DNA of 64,000 bases, from the NCBI RefSeq assembly GCF_051020955.1, contig NC_135014.1, positions 24,032,721-24,096,720 of the forward strand. Reading direction: 5' to 3'. The position numbers and the translations under genes were made by a program. The notes beneath the pieces were generated by a model that did no database searches, was not told the origin of the DNA, and saw only the letters and a program-made list of their open reading frames with translations. The stretch is from Megalopta genalis (taxonomy: Eukaryota > Arthropoda > Insecta > Hymenoptera > Halictidae). Positions 44,203 through 56,055 of the stretch are shown here, in pieces; the stretch's first letter is position 1, and each line of letters opens with the position of its first letter.

Positions 44203-44799
44203 TACACCTTTTGTTTTTCGACAACTGAACCAAATGATTCGAATTCTTTTTAGATGACAAAAGCATTAGTTTATTGAACGATGTCTGGAAAGCTTTTCTT
44301 TAATTTTGCTATTACTTGGAGCGAGGAGAAAAAATTAAAAACCCTTGTTTTTTAACTTTCTTGTCTGAGCCTGCAACGAAAATTTAAAAAATTCAGTAAT
44401 TTGTATACGTGCTGATATTTGTATTTTAAACACTGCAGATTTCTGACGGTTTTCGATGAAAATCGTGATAAAACTGCGATTTTTTTTGTCTTTAATTTGT
44501 TGTAACTCGTAACAACCTGAACCGATTTCGATAAAATTTTCAACATGCATATAAGTTATCAAGATCTACGAGAGACATCTTTTATATTTCCTTTATAGTC
44601 TCGGATAAAAAAGTTAGAAAACGAGAATTTTTTATTTCTTTTTTGTCATTCCAAGTAGTAGCAAAATTTGAGAAAAAAACATTTTGGTCATCGTCTGGTA
44701 GACTAAATTTACACTATCATCTAAAAAAAATTCAAGTCCCTTAGTGCAGTTTAAAAAAGTTATTGCGTTTCAAAAGGACACTTTTTGTGAGCCACTGTA
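44203..44799. mobile_element. Family F Tc1/mariner-like foldback element
   Basis: The right end reads GTGAGCCACTGTA. Inverted arms include TTTTGCTATTACTTGGAGC on the left (44305) against CATTCCAAGTAGTAGCAAAA on the right (44648), and TTCTTTTTAGATGAC at 44247 against a matching TCATCTAAAAAAAATTC at 44717. The core has GTAACTCGTAACAACCTGAA and GATTTCGATAAAATTTTCAA. The left tip is truncated or diverged. CCACTG next to TA is typical of Tc1/mariner-type ends. Confidence 0.7.
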
Positions 44800-44821
44800 C
44801 GTAGACAATTTATTTCTTGTT

Positions 44822-45094
44822 TTAACTCTTTGGGGCACAGGATTTCAGAGAACAAAATAGACCCACGTTGCACAGAAATTTTATCGCTTAATATAAAAAC
44901 ATAAAAAATTAATAATAACTCAATTCAATTTGTTTTGTTATAAGGTAGAACTCAAATAGATCCACCGTGCTAAATGGGTTCACGAATGCGCGTGCAGCTA
45001 TTACAATATTTCGCGTCTAAAAATATCTCATTATGCATCACTGTGCATCAAAAAGATGGGACAATTTTAATGTCACCGTGTCCCAAAGAGTTAA
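44822..45094. mobile_element. TTAA-flanked MITE with TTAACTCTTTGGG ends
   Basis: Left TTAACTCTTTGGGGCAC; right read inverted TTAACTCTTTGGGACAC, a 17-base terminal inverted repeat with one difference. TTAA lies at both tips. The 273-bp element has an AT-rich interior and a short inverted pair AATAGACCCACG / AATAGATCCACCG in direct order. No transposase. Confidence 0.85.
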
Positions 45095-46215
45095 TCGCGT
45101 TAATAAGTCGACAGTCGTACAACAATAAATCGTTTAAACGTTTCCGCTATTTTTCATTTCATCGATCGATATTTGCCCCAAATGCTCAAAATCCTCAGTC
45201 TACTTATCAGTAAAATAATAAGTCCGGCTTAAGTCCGTCTTTAACATGTTAAAAACACGAAACATTAATTTCTCCAACAGAACAAGATATCTCTCATTCC
45301 CGGAACATCTCGATGCATTTTCTTCCTGGATTTCGATAACGGAACAAATACGATGCTCGCTCCGATTCGGAAACGAAAAAACGCGCCGTTCGCTGTTGCA
45401 CGAGATGCACGCACGGAATCTGCATCATTAGTCAGACCAGTCGGCAATTATCGCGCGTAAACAGCCCGTGGATGATTTCGCAGCTCGTGACAGGCGTCGG
45501 TATAGGTTTCCGTATTTTTCGGATCCCGCGGGCTGTTACGGTTATCTGACTTTTCAGCTCGTTAGCGGTCGCGCCGTGGAGAACTATATAACTGTATAAT
45601 AAATACGCGCGCGCGAACAGGGTCCGTGGAGCGAACCCGGACCGACGAGCCGGGCAGAAATGAAATTACGGAAATGAGAAGCGCGAGAAAAAGAGGAGCG
45701 TATCGATAGCGTGAGAAAGAAAATAAACGGCGCCGAGAGTCGAAGGGTGTTGCCCTAGCGTAACACGATTCAGGTAGCGCCGGTGATTGCGCGAAGCGCG
45801 GCGGGCAGCGCGGGGAAAAGGCGGCTGAACGAGGATCAACTTTATCCGTGGAACGAAGGGAACGCCGCGTTGCACACGAGCGTTGCACCGCGAAAAGTTT
45901 CCGTGGATCGCGAGCGGGGGGAGAGGGGGGAGGCTGCCTTCGGTACCTCTGACCCGATGGTAATTATCGATAATAACAGTACCAGATACTTTTTCTAATT
46001 AATATCGATCGAGCGGCGGTCCGCGCGCGGCAGATTGCGTGCGCACCGGTATTCGTAACGCAACGATAATCGATCGCGGTGGATCGAACGCCGGCAATAA
46101 TTAATTACCGGTGCGTCATAATTATTGCTTTCGCGGGTAATATTTTTCTTGTTGCTCGTAAACGTTACCCTCGCCGCACGATACATATTTCATCGTTATT
46201 AATAGGTCAGAGGCA
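45095..46215. other. No supported gene
   Basis: GC-rich after 45450. Minus-strand frames of 108, 69 and 63 codons overlap. No domain or RNA recognised. Confidence 0.4.
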
Positions 46216-46218
46216 TAC

Positions 46219-46250
46219 GCGGGCGCGCGCGCGCGCGCGAGCGCGCTCGA
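46219..46250. repeat. Alternating (CG)n tract
   Basis: GGCGCGCGCGCGCGCGC followed by GAGCGCGC. Alternating purine-pyrimidine CG of this length can adopt Z-DNA under supercoiling; that is known behaviour of such sequence, not shown here. Confidence 0.85.
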
Positions 46251-46930
46251 CCGCGCGAGCCGAAAAAAGGATCGCCGCGGCGCTATTACGCAGATTAAAT
46301 TGATAAGAGCGCCGGCCACGGGATCCGCCGCTACCGTCCTGCTACACATCCACGGTAATGGCAACATCCGCCATTAACCCCGCCGTTTAACGTTTAATAC
46401 CCGTGACAATTTAATTTGTCACGTCTATGCAAAACCGATCGCCGATTACCCCTTCGCAATTAACTGTTCGAGGCACGCGATTCCCGGGTGGAGTAAAAAA
46501 AGCCGTGTTGCACGCGGTGCGCGTCGCGCTGGGAAACACGAAATTTCACTCGCACAGCTCGACGAGCTTGTTCGGAACAGTCAGTGCGATGGTCGTAGTA
46601 TGTGTAACGCGTTTCGATTTTAACTTTTGTTTTCGGTTATTTGTGCGGTTGGCGTGTAATATTGCCGGCTGAACGGGAAACTTTAGATAAAATATTGAAA
46701 CGCGCGAGCGACATCAATCTTTCATGATTGGTTACGATCTTATACGCTGTTCGATTTCAGAAAAATCTTCAGTGATCTTTTTGGAAATTGTTTGTCGACG
46801 CGATTAAAATAATTCTACTTGCTTTAAAGACGTACATTGAACGGATGAGTTTTTAGCAACTGGATTGCAAGGTAATTTCGTGATCGACTTATCCCATTGT
46901 TTGTTTCTTATAATAATTAATTATTGGCGA
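46251..46930. other. No supported gene
   Basis: An 81-codon plus-strand frame (46427-46672) is the only clear frame, without domain. AT content rises after 46680. Confidence 0.4.
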
Positions 46931-46936
46931 AATTAA

Positions 46937-47525
46937 TAACATATAAGTCTGATGCAAGAAGCATTAATACATGTTGCAAATGTTGTTATATATTATAATT
47001 ATTATTATTATAAAAAATTATAAAAATATTATAATATATAATAACATATAAACCTGATGCAAGAAGCGTCAATAAAAATTATAAATATTATTATATATTA
47101 TAATTATTATTATTATTATAAAAATATTATAATATATAATAACATATAAACCTGATGCAAGAAGCGTCAATACAAGTTGTAAATATTATTATATATTATA
47201 ATATTATATATTGTAATTATTATTATTATATATTATAATTATTGTTATTATTATAAAAAATTATAAAAATATTATAATATATATAATAACATATAAACCT
47301 GAGGCAAGAAGCGTTAATACAAGTTGTAAATATTATTATACATTGTAATATTATATATTATTATTGTATATTATAATAATAATATAATATATTTTTATAA
47401 TAAATTATTTTATAATATATTATTATATTTATTATAATATTATTATAATAAAATATTTAAAAAATATTATTATATATAATAACATATAAACTTGATACAA
47501 GAGATGTTAATACAATTTGTACATA
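46937..47525. repeat. AT-rich array with ~45-bp conserved block, five units
   Basis: ATAACATATAAACCTGATGC followed by AAGAAGCGTCAATACAAG occurs near 46937, 47040, 47139, 47285 and 47480. Between blocks lie TATTATAATTATTAT tracts of very different length, so unit spacing grows from about 100 to 195 bases. The conserved block is far less diverged than the spacers. Confidence 0.93.
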
Positions 47526-48880
47526 GGAAGTAAAAGAAGCAACAGTTGCGCGATGGAGCGAGAACACGTCGAGAGAGAAAAAGAGATCGAGAGACGGGAA
47601 CACTCTGACCCGTGACAGAAGGGCTGCAGGGAAGGAAGTCTCGACCCCGCCGCTCCCCTGGTGAGCATTATTACACATTTAACTAATTTCCTTGTCTCGT
47701 AAAGTACGGGAAGACACCTCGGTGCACCGACGGCTCTCACAAAGCCGCGCCGCCGTTATTGCGGTCGCCTCTCCGCGCTGCTGATTCGAGGACTCGCCGA
47801 TAAAATTCGGGCAACGGGCACCCCGTACGAAAGAAGACGTGGAAACCTGGATCCACGAATCACCGAAAGTGGGCGTTATATTGCCGACTTTAACAGCGCG
47901 CTTTATTGATTCGCTTTTTATTGCTTATTTACGAGCGGACGCGAATTTGCACGCTTTTATCTCGGCGGATCTCGCGCGCGAAATTATCCGGTGACGAACA
48001 CCGATGTTTTAGAAGGGGGGGGGGGGGGTAGAAGGTGTCCTGGGACCGTCGCACGGTCGTGGACCCCGGCACCCAAAGCGATCGTTAATCCTGCCTGGCC
48101 ATTTTGGATACCGATCGACGATCCATCGAACACCGCAGAAGCTTCGTAAACTGTGCAAAGAATCGTCGCGCGGCTCTTGGACGTATGCCGGTCGGCAACG
48201 GTGCTCGAATCTCGGGCGATTCGTATGCGAGATCCGCCGCCGCGGATCTATAAAACCGACCGTCGATCCTCGGGATCTTTATCGGACGGCCACGCCATTC
48301 GGACTTTTAATTGACCGGGTCAGAATCGTTGCGGCGTACGTCACGTTTCGCTCGTTCCGAGGAGCGAGAAGTTTCATTGTTCATTAAGGACAATGCCAGT
48401 TCGTCTTCTTTTTAGCGGAAGATGAGCGGAGAAATCAGTAGTTTAATAATATAATAATATTGTTTACGGATCAAATTTATTCGTGAGATAATTTAGAATC
48501 AAGTTAATTTATCGTATGTTGATCATTCATTCAATTCAATTATTCAATTATTTATTCTAACATTTTGCTATGTATTTTAAGATGGAAGTCAAAATTTTCG
48601 AAAATTTTATGTAAAAATGATATTTTTTTTTTTTCTCTTGGACGTGCGTTCATATCTCGAACCTATTTCGAAGCTGTAATTAGTACTCGTTAATACTCAC
48701 AAGTACTATTAGCTGTAGTAATTAGTAATTAGTATTATTAATTGTCCTGAATTAGGACAAGGTCGAGGAAAGATCGACAGCGTTAAGTCGTCTTTTTTTA
48801 TCGCAAGAAAGAAAGGAAAATAAATACGATGGAGTCATTACGTTTGAGGCTTCGTTGCGATGCAAATAGGTCAGTGACCT
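47526..48880. other. No supported gene; poly-G14 tract
   Basis: GC-rich to 48380. A run of 14 Gs lies at 48015-48028. At 48648-48672 TCATATCTCGAACCTATTTC resembles the core of family F and of the putative element at 50.3 kb. A weak TTAACCTTTTCAGGACG end lies at 48883. Confidence 0.45.
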
Positions 48881-48954
48881 TTAACCTTTTCAGGACGAAA
48901 ATAGGTCGAAATATTGACCACATCAGAGTACATTTTATTTTAAAAAATTAGAAG

Positions 48955-49380
48955 CATGTAATTCGGTGACATACATAACACAAGATATATTATCCATTCC
49001 TTCCATTATTTTCAGACATCCATTTTTTTTTTTTAAGAAAATGTAGTTTGTTGATGTGCATAACACAAGATCAAGATATATCATCTATTTCTTCTATTAT
49101 CTTCAGATATTGACACATAATCCATTTCTTTGAATAAAATTTAATTCGATGATGTGCACAACACAAGATCAAGATATATTAATAAGAAATGGATAAATTT
49201 CTTCCATTATTTTCAGTCATTGATACATAATCCATTCCTTTGAATAAAATTTAATTCGATGATCTGCACAACACAAGATCAAGATATATTAATAAGAAAT
49301 GGATAAATTTCTTCCATTATCAGACATTGATCCATTTCTTTAAAGAGAACGTAATTCGATGATACGCACAACGCAAGACC
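48955..49380. repeat. ~86-110 bp tandem array, about four and a half units
   Basis: TAATTCGATGATGTGCACAA then CACAAGATCAAGATATAT recurs near 48960, 49046, 49142, 49252 and 49351, with TTCTTCCATTATTTTCAG and CATAATCCATTTCTTTG between. The third and fourth units are nearly identical over 100 bases; the outer ones are diverged. Confidence 0.93.
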
Positions 49381-50255
49381 AAAATTCCTTCCATCATGAA
49401 AATCCTTACACATTCGACGCAACAGAAGAAAAGAATCCTTCAAAAATCGCCAGGAAGCACGGCAACTCAATTAACACATCGATTTGTCTCCGCATTAAAG
49501 CCACGAGATCTCTAATCTCGCTCAATAATTTAACAAAAGAACTGATCCGCGATTCACCGGAGTTCCCGCTGTCCGCGTGGCCATCTGTTCGCAACGAGGC
49601 CCACGAACGACGCCGATTATCATACAAACAGCCTCGCAAGCCGGTGAAAATAAGACGCTGTTTCAAATTTATTAAATCGATAAAATAATGCCGTATACAT
49701 CGGAGCCGGAATGGACGGTGGCCGCGGCGTAAAGACCCGGCGTGCGAAAGCGGGTCTACTTCGCGTCGAGTTTTACGCGACGGAACCGCGGGATCAATTG
49801 CGGCGAATCGGTGGGTTAAGCGACTTCTGGATCGAGGACGAGGAACGAACGGCCGATTAATCGCGGCGGGGAAACGTAACGGACATCTGGTGCCGGGGCT
49901 ATCTCGCAATAATCTCATTGTCGTCTTCGACCGCTACAACGTCATTAAGGACGGTGGTGGAAAGCAAATATGAGACCGCGTCTCACGTTTCAGGCAGTCC
50001 TCTCTTGCCAGCCTCGACGACAGCGTCCTTTTTTCTCCTTTCCGATCGCGCGCGCGCGCGAATCCTCGTCTCTCCCCATCGTTGCCTCTCCCCCGCTCGT
50101 CGCAATTTAGGGGGGTATTTTAGGGAGAATTTTTGAAAAAATCATTTTCTTTTCTTTCGCATATTATTGATGGATGTAATTTCAAAATTATTGATCTGTG
50201 GAATATTATAATGCGGACTGCTAAAATTAACGAAGTTATGGTTGTTCGATGAAGA
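49381..50255. other. No supported gene
   Basis: A 109-codon plus-strand frame and a 170-codon minus-strand frame overlap at 49359-49918, the first beginning inside the array. Neither has a domain. GC-rich at 49690-50110. Confidence 0.4.
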
Positions 50256-50259
50256 CCGC

Positions 50260-50475
50260 GACGACCTTATGTCATTATCGATATAGAAAATCTTAAAGAC
50301 ATTTTTGTGGAAAATTTTCGAGGCATTTTTTCAGGGCGGTGTTCACGATATCTCAGAACCTACTTGACCAATTTTTATTTTTTCTATTTTTTTTAGGCCT
50401 TTGAAGTTCAAGAAAACATGCAAAAATCGATGATCGAATTTCAAAGTATCGCCACTTTTTTAATATAACCGACAT
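50260..50475. mobile_element. Possible Tc1/mariner-like MITE fragment
   Basis: GATATCTCAGAACCTACTTG then ACCAATTTTTATTTTTTC resembles the family F core (AACAACCTGAACCGATTTCG). Ends and inverted arms were not identified, so this is tentative. Confidence 0.3.
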
Positions 50476-50754
50476 TTTTAGTTTGTAATAGTACCTGCTG
50501 TAGCAAAATTCATGCTAATTAAGGAACTCTCATGTTTTTTGTTTTATTTCGAATAAGCAGAATGAACGAAAATATAATTTAACCGTGAGACGATCTTTTC
50601 TAAAAGCGACTGTGTTCGAGAATTTGCAGTGCATCTAATTTTAACTATTTTTGTTCCAAAAAATTTTCTAATGTCGTCGAAATACGTACAAATAAACCTT
50701 GTCAATTTAACTGCAAAAGGAATAATAGTTTCTCTGAAACTATTATAAAAAGTT

Positions 50755-51185
50755 ATAAAAAAATTATTATTACTATTATAATATTATATATTATTATAAA
50801 GTATAATATTATATATTGTTATAAAGTATAATATTATATATTGTTATATAGTATAACATTATATATTATTATATAGTATAATATCATATATTATTATACA
50901 GTACAATATTACATATTATTGTGTACTATAATATTATACATTACTATATAGTATAACATTATATATTATTATAAAGTATAATATTATATGTTGTTATATA
51001 GTATAACATTATATGTTGTTATATAGTATAACATTATATATTATTATAAACTATGATATTATATATTATTATATATTATAGTATAATATCATATATTATT
51101 ATACAGTACAATATTACATATTATTGTGTACTATAATATTATACATTATTATATAGTATAACATTATATATTACAATAATTACTA
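50755..51185. repeat. AT minisatellite (~22 bp) with 205-bp higher-order repeat
   Basis: AGTATAATATTATATATTG and AGTATAACATTATATATTA units recur about 19 times. A run of variant units starting AGTATAATATCATATATTA at 50875, including ACAGTACAATATTACA and GTGTACTATAATATTA, recurs in the same order from 51080. Confidence 0.93.
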
Positions 51186-51189
51186 TTAT

Positions 51190-52875
51190 CATAAAGAACT
51201 ATAAAAACATTATAAAACCTTAACAAAGTAAAAAATCCGCGCACTTCACACTAGAACGCGCCTCTAAACACGCAGCGTTCTCCGTTCGAAATTTAACGAT
51301 CGCCGTCGAGCGGGATCGATCGTGTGGATCGTTCAGGATCGTACCGGCTCGTCTATCGAGGCCGAGCCGGCCCGATATTTTCTGGCCCGATCTCCATTAC
51401 GATCCGCGGAACAATCCGTTCGCCGGGCCGGCGGCGGATCTTTAATTAATTTAATCTTTACGATTATATCGACGGGCTTCCAGCTCGCGCGGTTACTTTT
51501 CTCGTTTCGACGCGGTTCCAGGACGCGTCGAAGACACAAGAACGGGACGAAGAAATAAACCCGTTCGCTGCTCGTAAAAAGTAAGCGAAACCGGAGAACT
51601 GGTTTGCATACGCTCCTCGTAGCCGCGAGTAGCCGCGCGCCGATCTACAGCCGGCGTACTAACCGGCGGCGATCAAGAACCGATTTTCGTGATCTGCCCA
51701 ATTAAAAACGCGTTCGGTCCCGTAACGGCGGGCGTCGTCGATCTTCCTCATAGAAAACGCTGTTTGCCGCCGAACGATCCCCCCTGGATCCCCCGCTTTT
51801 CTCATTGTTCCGCGACGTCCGCGCGCGGAATGCCTCGATGGAGGAGCGAACCGCGCGAGGCGAGGGACCGAACCTCGCGGGACAAAGTATCGGCGAGGCT
51901 TTAATTAGACAGCGGATCTTCGCGCGTTTATGGCATCGATTTCTATTAACAATCCGTTAATTATGTGTGTTATCCCGTAATTTCGAGACGGGGCAACACG
52001 GCTATCCCCATCTTATCAACGTTCGGGCAATTAAATTGCGCGCGGTCACGCAATAAACACGAATTCTCTCTCTCTTTCTCGTTCCTCGCGGAGATAATTA
52101 GAAACGAAAAACTTCGGGGCAGTTAAATAATTATAGTCACGCAATACACGTGAATTCTCCGGGTTCGCTTCCCGAGAAACAATCGCAATCGGGAAGCTTG
52201 GCAATCGTTGCAATCGAGGCGTTGCAACAATGACGAGACTGCAACAAAGAATTGAGTGAAATGTCGACGATCCTCTCAAAAATTCCTCACGCGTATTCAC
52301 GCAACGTCTTCGTGGTCCTGTGGTCTCGCATACGCATTTCCGAAGTGCATAAAATCGGCGGTTCGGCGACGACGAAGATCGCGAGGGCGCGCGCGCGCGC
52401 GCAGAGCGCGATCGTAAAGAAGCGATCGGCCAACAATGCAGCAAACCGAGAAATGACAGAAGCTAAGTCTTCGCGCACGCCGACATAAATCCCGGTTGTC
52501 GCGGAACACCTAAGCGCCGGTTTCCGCAAACTAGCACCGGCTGCGATTTCAGGAATCTGCGGAAAAATGCGAAAAAGCGGCGGCGTGCATGCAAGTGGCC
52601 GGTTTCTCGATTCGAGTTTCAAGATCGCCAGGCTAACCCCCCCGCGGGAGCCTCACGATCCTCCTCGCCGATTCACGCCGCTGCCAGAGCGATCGCGGCG
52701 GGGAACAATGGCCGTTTACGGCCGGCCCGTGGAACGCGAGAGCGTCGTGTCGAACCGCGATTACGGAAACGCTTTGTATTTTATATCGTTGCATTGGAAC
52801 GCAGCCAGGAATCCGGCGATCGCGAATTCTAGAGAACCAATTACTCGTAACGGTCCGAATTCTGTTGCTTCCGAT
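51190..52875. other. No supported gene; GC-rich
   Basis: Frames up to 132 codons on the minus strand (52046-52444) and 202 codons on the plus strand (52567-53175) overlap others. The 202-codon frame includes the CGATCC repeat and reads PIPRSAILRSAILRS, so it is not a convincing gene. An alternating GCGCGC run is at 52386-52402. Confidence 0.45.
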
Positions 52876-52877
52876 TC

Positions 52878-52962
52878 TCCGATCCCTCGATCTGCGATCC
52901 TTCGATCCGCGATTCTTCGATCGATGCTTTATCGATTCGCGATCCTGCGATCTGCTGCGCGA
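52878..52962. repeat. ~15-bp tandem repeat (CGATCCTTCGATCTG)
   Basis: CGATCCCTCGATCTG, CGATCCTTCGATCCG, CGATTCTTCGATCGATG and CGATCCTGCGATCTG are adjacent or nearly adjacent variants of one unit. Confidence 0.8.
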
Positions 52963-53255
52963 GATAGAAAAAAAGAATTCGAACGAATGTTATTACTTTC
53001 GTCAAAATTTTATGAGAAAGGGTTGGAAAAAATGTCGATCATTTGTTTGTACCTTTTTCCAATCGTTCGAACAAACAATCGTGCACCACGTGATAGATTT
53101 GAAGGAAATAAGTACTGTTTGTTTGAAGACTTTTTTTCTGACTTGTATAATTTGCGAGTTGCGACAATGAAATAGAAAATAGCCGAATATTTGGGGGTTA
53201 ATTTCCATATTTTGATATTGGAATTAGCGAATTATTTTGTATTGGAATACACGTC
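52963..53255. other. No supported gene
   Basis: AT-rich single-copy-looking DNA with a 68-codon minus-strand frame and no recognised domain. Confidence 0.4.
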
Positions 53256-53279
53256 GAGCCCTAAACGCGACGTTTATAA

Positions 53280-53435
53280 TTTATATTATATTATATACTT
53301 CAATAAAGAAGTATACCTAATAATTTTAACAAATATTTTATAATTTAATATAATAATTTAAATATTTTTATAATATCAGAAACTGTAAAAGAAAAAATCG
53401 GAACTGACTGGTTTCGTAGTTTTTTAGTGTTAAAG
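53280..53435 (+). mobile_element. Family D TTAA element fragment with AT interior
   Basis: The right end has CGGAACTGACTGG and TTTTTTAGTGTTAA, closing on TTAA at 53430-53433, similar to 21181-21226. CCCTAAACGCG at 53259 also occurs at 20833 upstream of the other copy, so both may share a left part. The evidence for the left end is weak. Confidence 0.4.
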
Positions 53436-53479
53436 GGAATTTAAAGACAATTCCTTGAAGAAACAAAAATTGAATAGTA

Positions 53480-53730
53480 CGTATATTATATAATTATGTA
53501 TTATTATTTATATTTATATTATTAATTATATTATATTATTTACATTTTAGATATAATATAAATTATATTATATAATATATATACTTATATTATTAACTAT
53601 ACTATATTATTTATATTATATATAATATATTATATATATTTATATTATTAATTATATTATTTCATTTACATTTGATATATAATACATTATATATTATATA
53701 TTATTGTATAATATATGTATCCAAATTAAT
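53480..53730. repeat. AT-rich tract of TATATTATTAATTA words
   Basis: Irregular TATATTATTAATTATAT and TTATATTATATAA words over about 250 bases, with a weak 60-65 base periodicity (ACTTATATTATTAACTAT, TTATATTATTAATTATAT). Confidence 0.8.
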
Positions 53731-54400
53731 ATAATATCCAAAGTTCCAAAACGTTTAATCAATTTTCTTGCATCATTCCTTATTAATCAGATCTAACAAA
53801 ACTCATGAAACTTCCATCGAACTAAAAATCCCACTAATTATGAATGAACCGAGTGGACAACTTGGAATCAGATCGGAATCGCGACTGGACTTGACCTCGG
53901 TGGCCGGGCAGAGCCTTGCAAAAATTGCGTCCGCGTCGAAAGAAGTCGAACACGGCGAGACCGTGATTGCATTTCTGTCCGGATTCCCTTCAGCGGCGTT
54001 TCGGTCATATAATGCGCGGCGGCCATTGGAAGTTTTCCGCGGCTGAACTTGCCCGAGCGATTCCGGCGGTGTAATTGCGGGTCCGCAAAAAAATATGAGC
54101 GTTCGCCTAAAGAGACGGAGAGGTGGATCGCGAGATGGCCGAGTGGAAAAGGGACGGTAAGGTTACGTACGGATGCCGAGTTTGCCAGCATGTCATTGTC
54201 GGCTGCCGCGGGCGATGACGGGAATCCAGCCAGGACGTCTCTCTGGCCCCTTGCCTCTGCCTGTTTGGTGTTCCCGTTGCCAAATACATTGTGCCAAAGT
54301 ACCATCTCTGCACGCGATGCGCAATTACACTTTCGTCCGGCAAACTGCATCTAATTCAATAATGCGTTCGATTCGATGATCCGTCGAATTAAACGGTGCA
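53731..54400. other. No supported gene
   Basis: A 160-codon minus-strand frame (53868-54350) overlaps frames of 92 and 101 codons on the plus strand; no domain recognised. A tRNA A-box-like word TGGCCGAGTGG at 54137 has no partner B box. Confidence 0.45.
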
Positions 54401-54404
54401 TCGC

Positions 54405-55060
54405 TGTCTAACAAAATGTAGAGCTCCATTCGTTGTAAAAATTCTTTGCTAAAAATGGGAGATAAATAGATAGATATTTCGTTGTCTAATTATTTTAGCT
54501 TTTTGCACCACTATTTTTTTATTACAGCTATTTAATTATCCAACAAAATATAGAGATCTATTCGTCGCAAAAATTCTTTGAATCTCTTACTAAGAAATGA
54601 GAGCTAAATAAACAGATATTTCAGTGCCTAATCATTTTAATTTTTTGCACTACGATCTTTGATTACAGCTATTTAATTATCTAACAAAATACATATAGAG
54701 CTCCATTCGTCGGAAAAACTCTTTGAATCATTTGCTAAAAATTAGAGGTAAAAAATTAGAGGTAAAAAAAATAGACAGATATTTCGTTGTCTAATCATTT
54801 TAATTTTTTTTACCACGACTTTTTATTACAGCTATTTAATTATCTAGCAAAATATAGAGTTCTGTTCGCCACAAAAATTCCTTGAATCATTTGTTAAAAA
54901 TGAGAGCTAAATAGACAGATATTTCGTTGCCTAATCATTTTAACTTTTTGCACCACGATCTTTTATTACAGCTATTTAATTATCTAGCAATAAATACAAC
55001 TCCATTTGTCGTCATTTACTAAAAATGAGAGATAATAAATATTATCGATCCTTTCCGAGT
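54405..55060. repeat. ~135-bp tandem array, about 4.7 units
   Basis: CTAACAAAATATAGAGCTCC-like words begin units near 54407, 54540, 54680, 54843 and 54973. Each is followed by ATTCGTCGCAAAAATTCTTT, GCTAAAAATGAGAGCTAAAT, ACAGATATTTCGTTGCCTAA, TTTTGCACCACGATC and TTATTACAGCTATTTAATTA. The third unit has a small internal duplication (AAAAATTAGAGGT). Confidence 0.95.
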
Positions 55061-56050
55061 GATTTTAGAAAATATAGCACAGCAAAAACCGGACTGCGGA
55101 TTTCATGCATTTCAAAGAAAAAATGGTAACGTAGAAGTAAGAAGACTCACTCGCCATTTTCAAATAATTAAACTCGTCGAGAGAAAAGACGCGTTTCAAC
55201 TCTAAATTTCTGAAGCAACTGACGAAGGTGTTTGTTTCGCGTGAAGAATCGAGGAGCACGATTTCGAGATGGAATCGGCGGACATTTTTAATCCGTATAG
55301 AGAGATCAAAGACGCGAAAGTCGCGCGATATAGCGAGACAGTTAGGCACGTCCGGAAGCGACGGAAAAGAGGAAGCAGTTGAATCGATTCAGTCGGATCC
55401 GCGGTACGGCCCGTGAAAGCGACAAGCAACGAAAGGTCCCTTGTCCACATTAAAGCCGATAAATATCTAGAGGAATCCCGACAAGCATATGCAAGAAACC
55501 TGCTCGCGTTCGCGATGATCGAGGAGCTGTCGTCGCTCTCGCCGCTACTCTCAGCCCGTACGAACGATATCTACTTCTTTCGCCGTCCGATGTATAGACG
55601 TGTTTCCATTCAGAAACGAGCAGCCCCCTTTCGCTACTGTGTAGCGGTTTCTCCGTCTTGATCGTTTTCTTCTTTTCCTCGTTCTTTCTTAGGAACGGCG
55701 ATCCGCGATCGGGCCGGACGCGGGGCCCCGCGATGTTTCATTTTATCGGCCGATTGCTTTGTTCGCTGGGAACCGAGATAGACAAGCCGACGGGGCCGCA
55801 CAAGCAATCACGGCGGATCAAAAATCTCGGAGCGGCGGACAAGCGGAATTAATCGGCCGATTGCGACGGGACGCGCGCGGATCAATCTAGCGATTGTCAG
55901 CACGCTTTCAGAAAATTATGACGTTTTCTGTCTGGATGTTACAGAACAACTCTCGGGGTTCGTTAGGAGAAGAAGATCGTTAGAATAAGAGACAATTTAT
56001 CATAGTCCGCGCGGGCTCGGTGTTTTACAGCGATTTAGACATCGACGGCG
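55061..56050. other. No supported gene
   Basis: GGACTGCGGATTTCATGCAT at 55092 is a copy of a short motif also seen at 57055. Frames of 94 and 82 codons (minus, 55065-55450) overlap a plus-strand frame. GC-rich to 55900. No domain recognised. Confidence 0.4.
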
Positions 56051-56055
56051 TTGTT

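Noticed and set aside
52567..53175. 202-codon plus-strand frame
   Set aside because: The central part is a 15-bp tandem repeat (RSAILRS) and the rest has no recognisable domain.
54134..54230. tRNA-like A box (TGGCCGAGTGG) suggesting a Ser or Leu tRNA
   Set aside because: No GGTTCGAATCC-type B box or acceptor pairing follows within tRNA distance.
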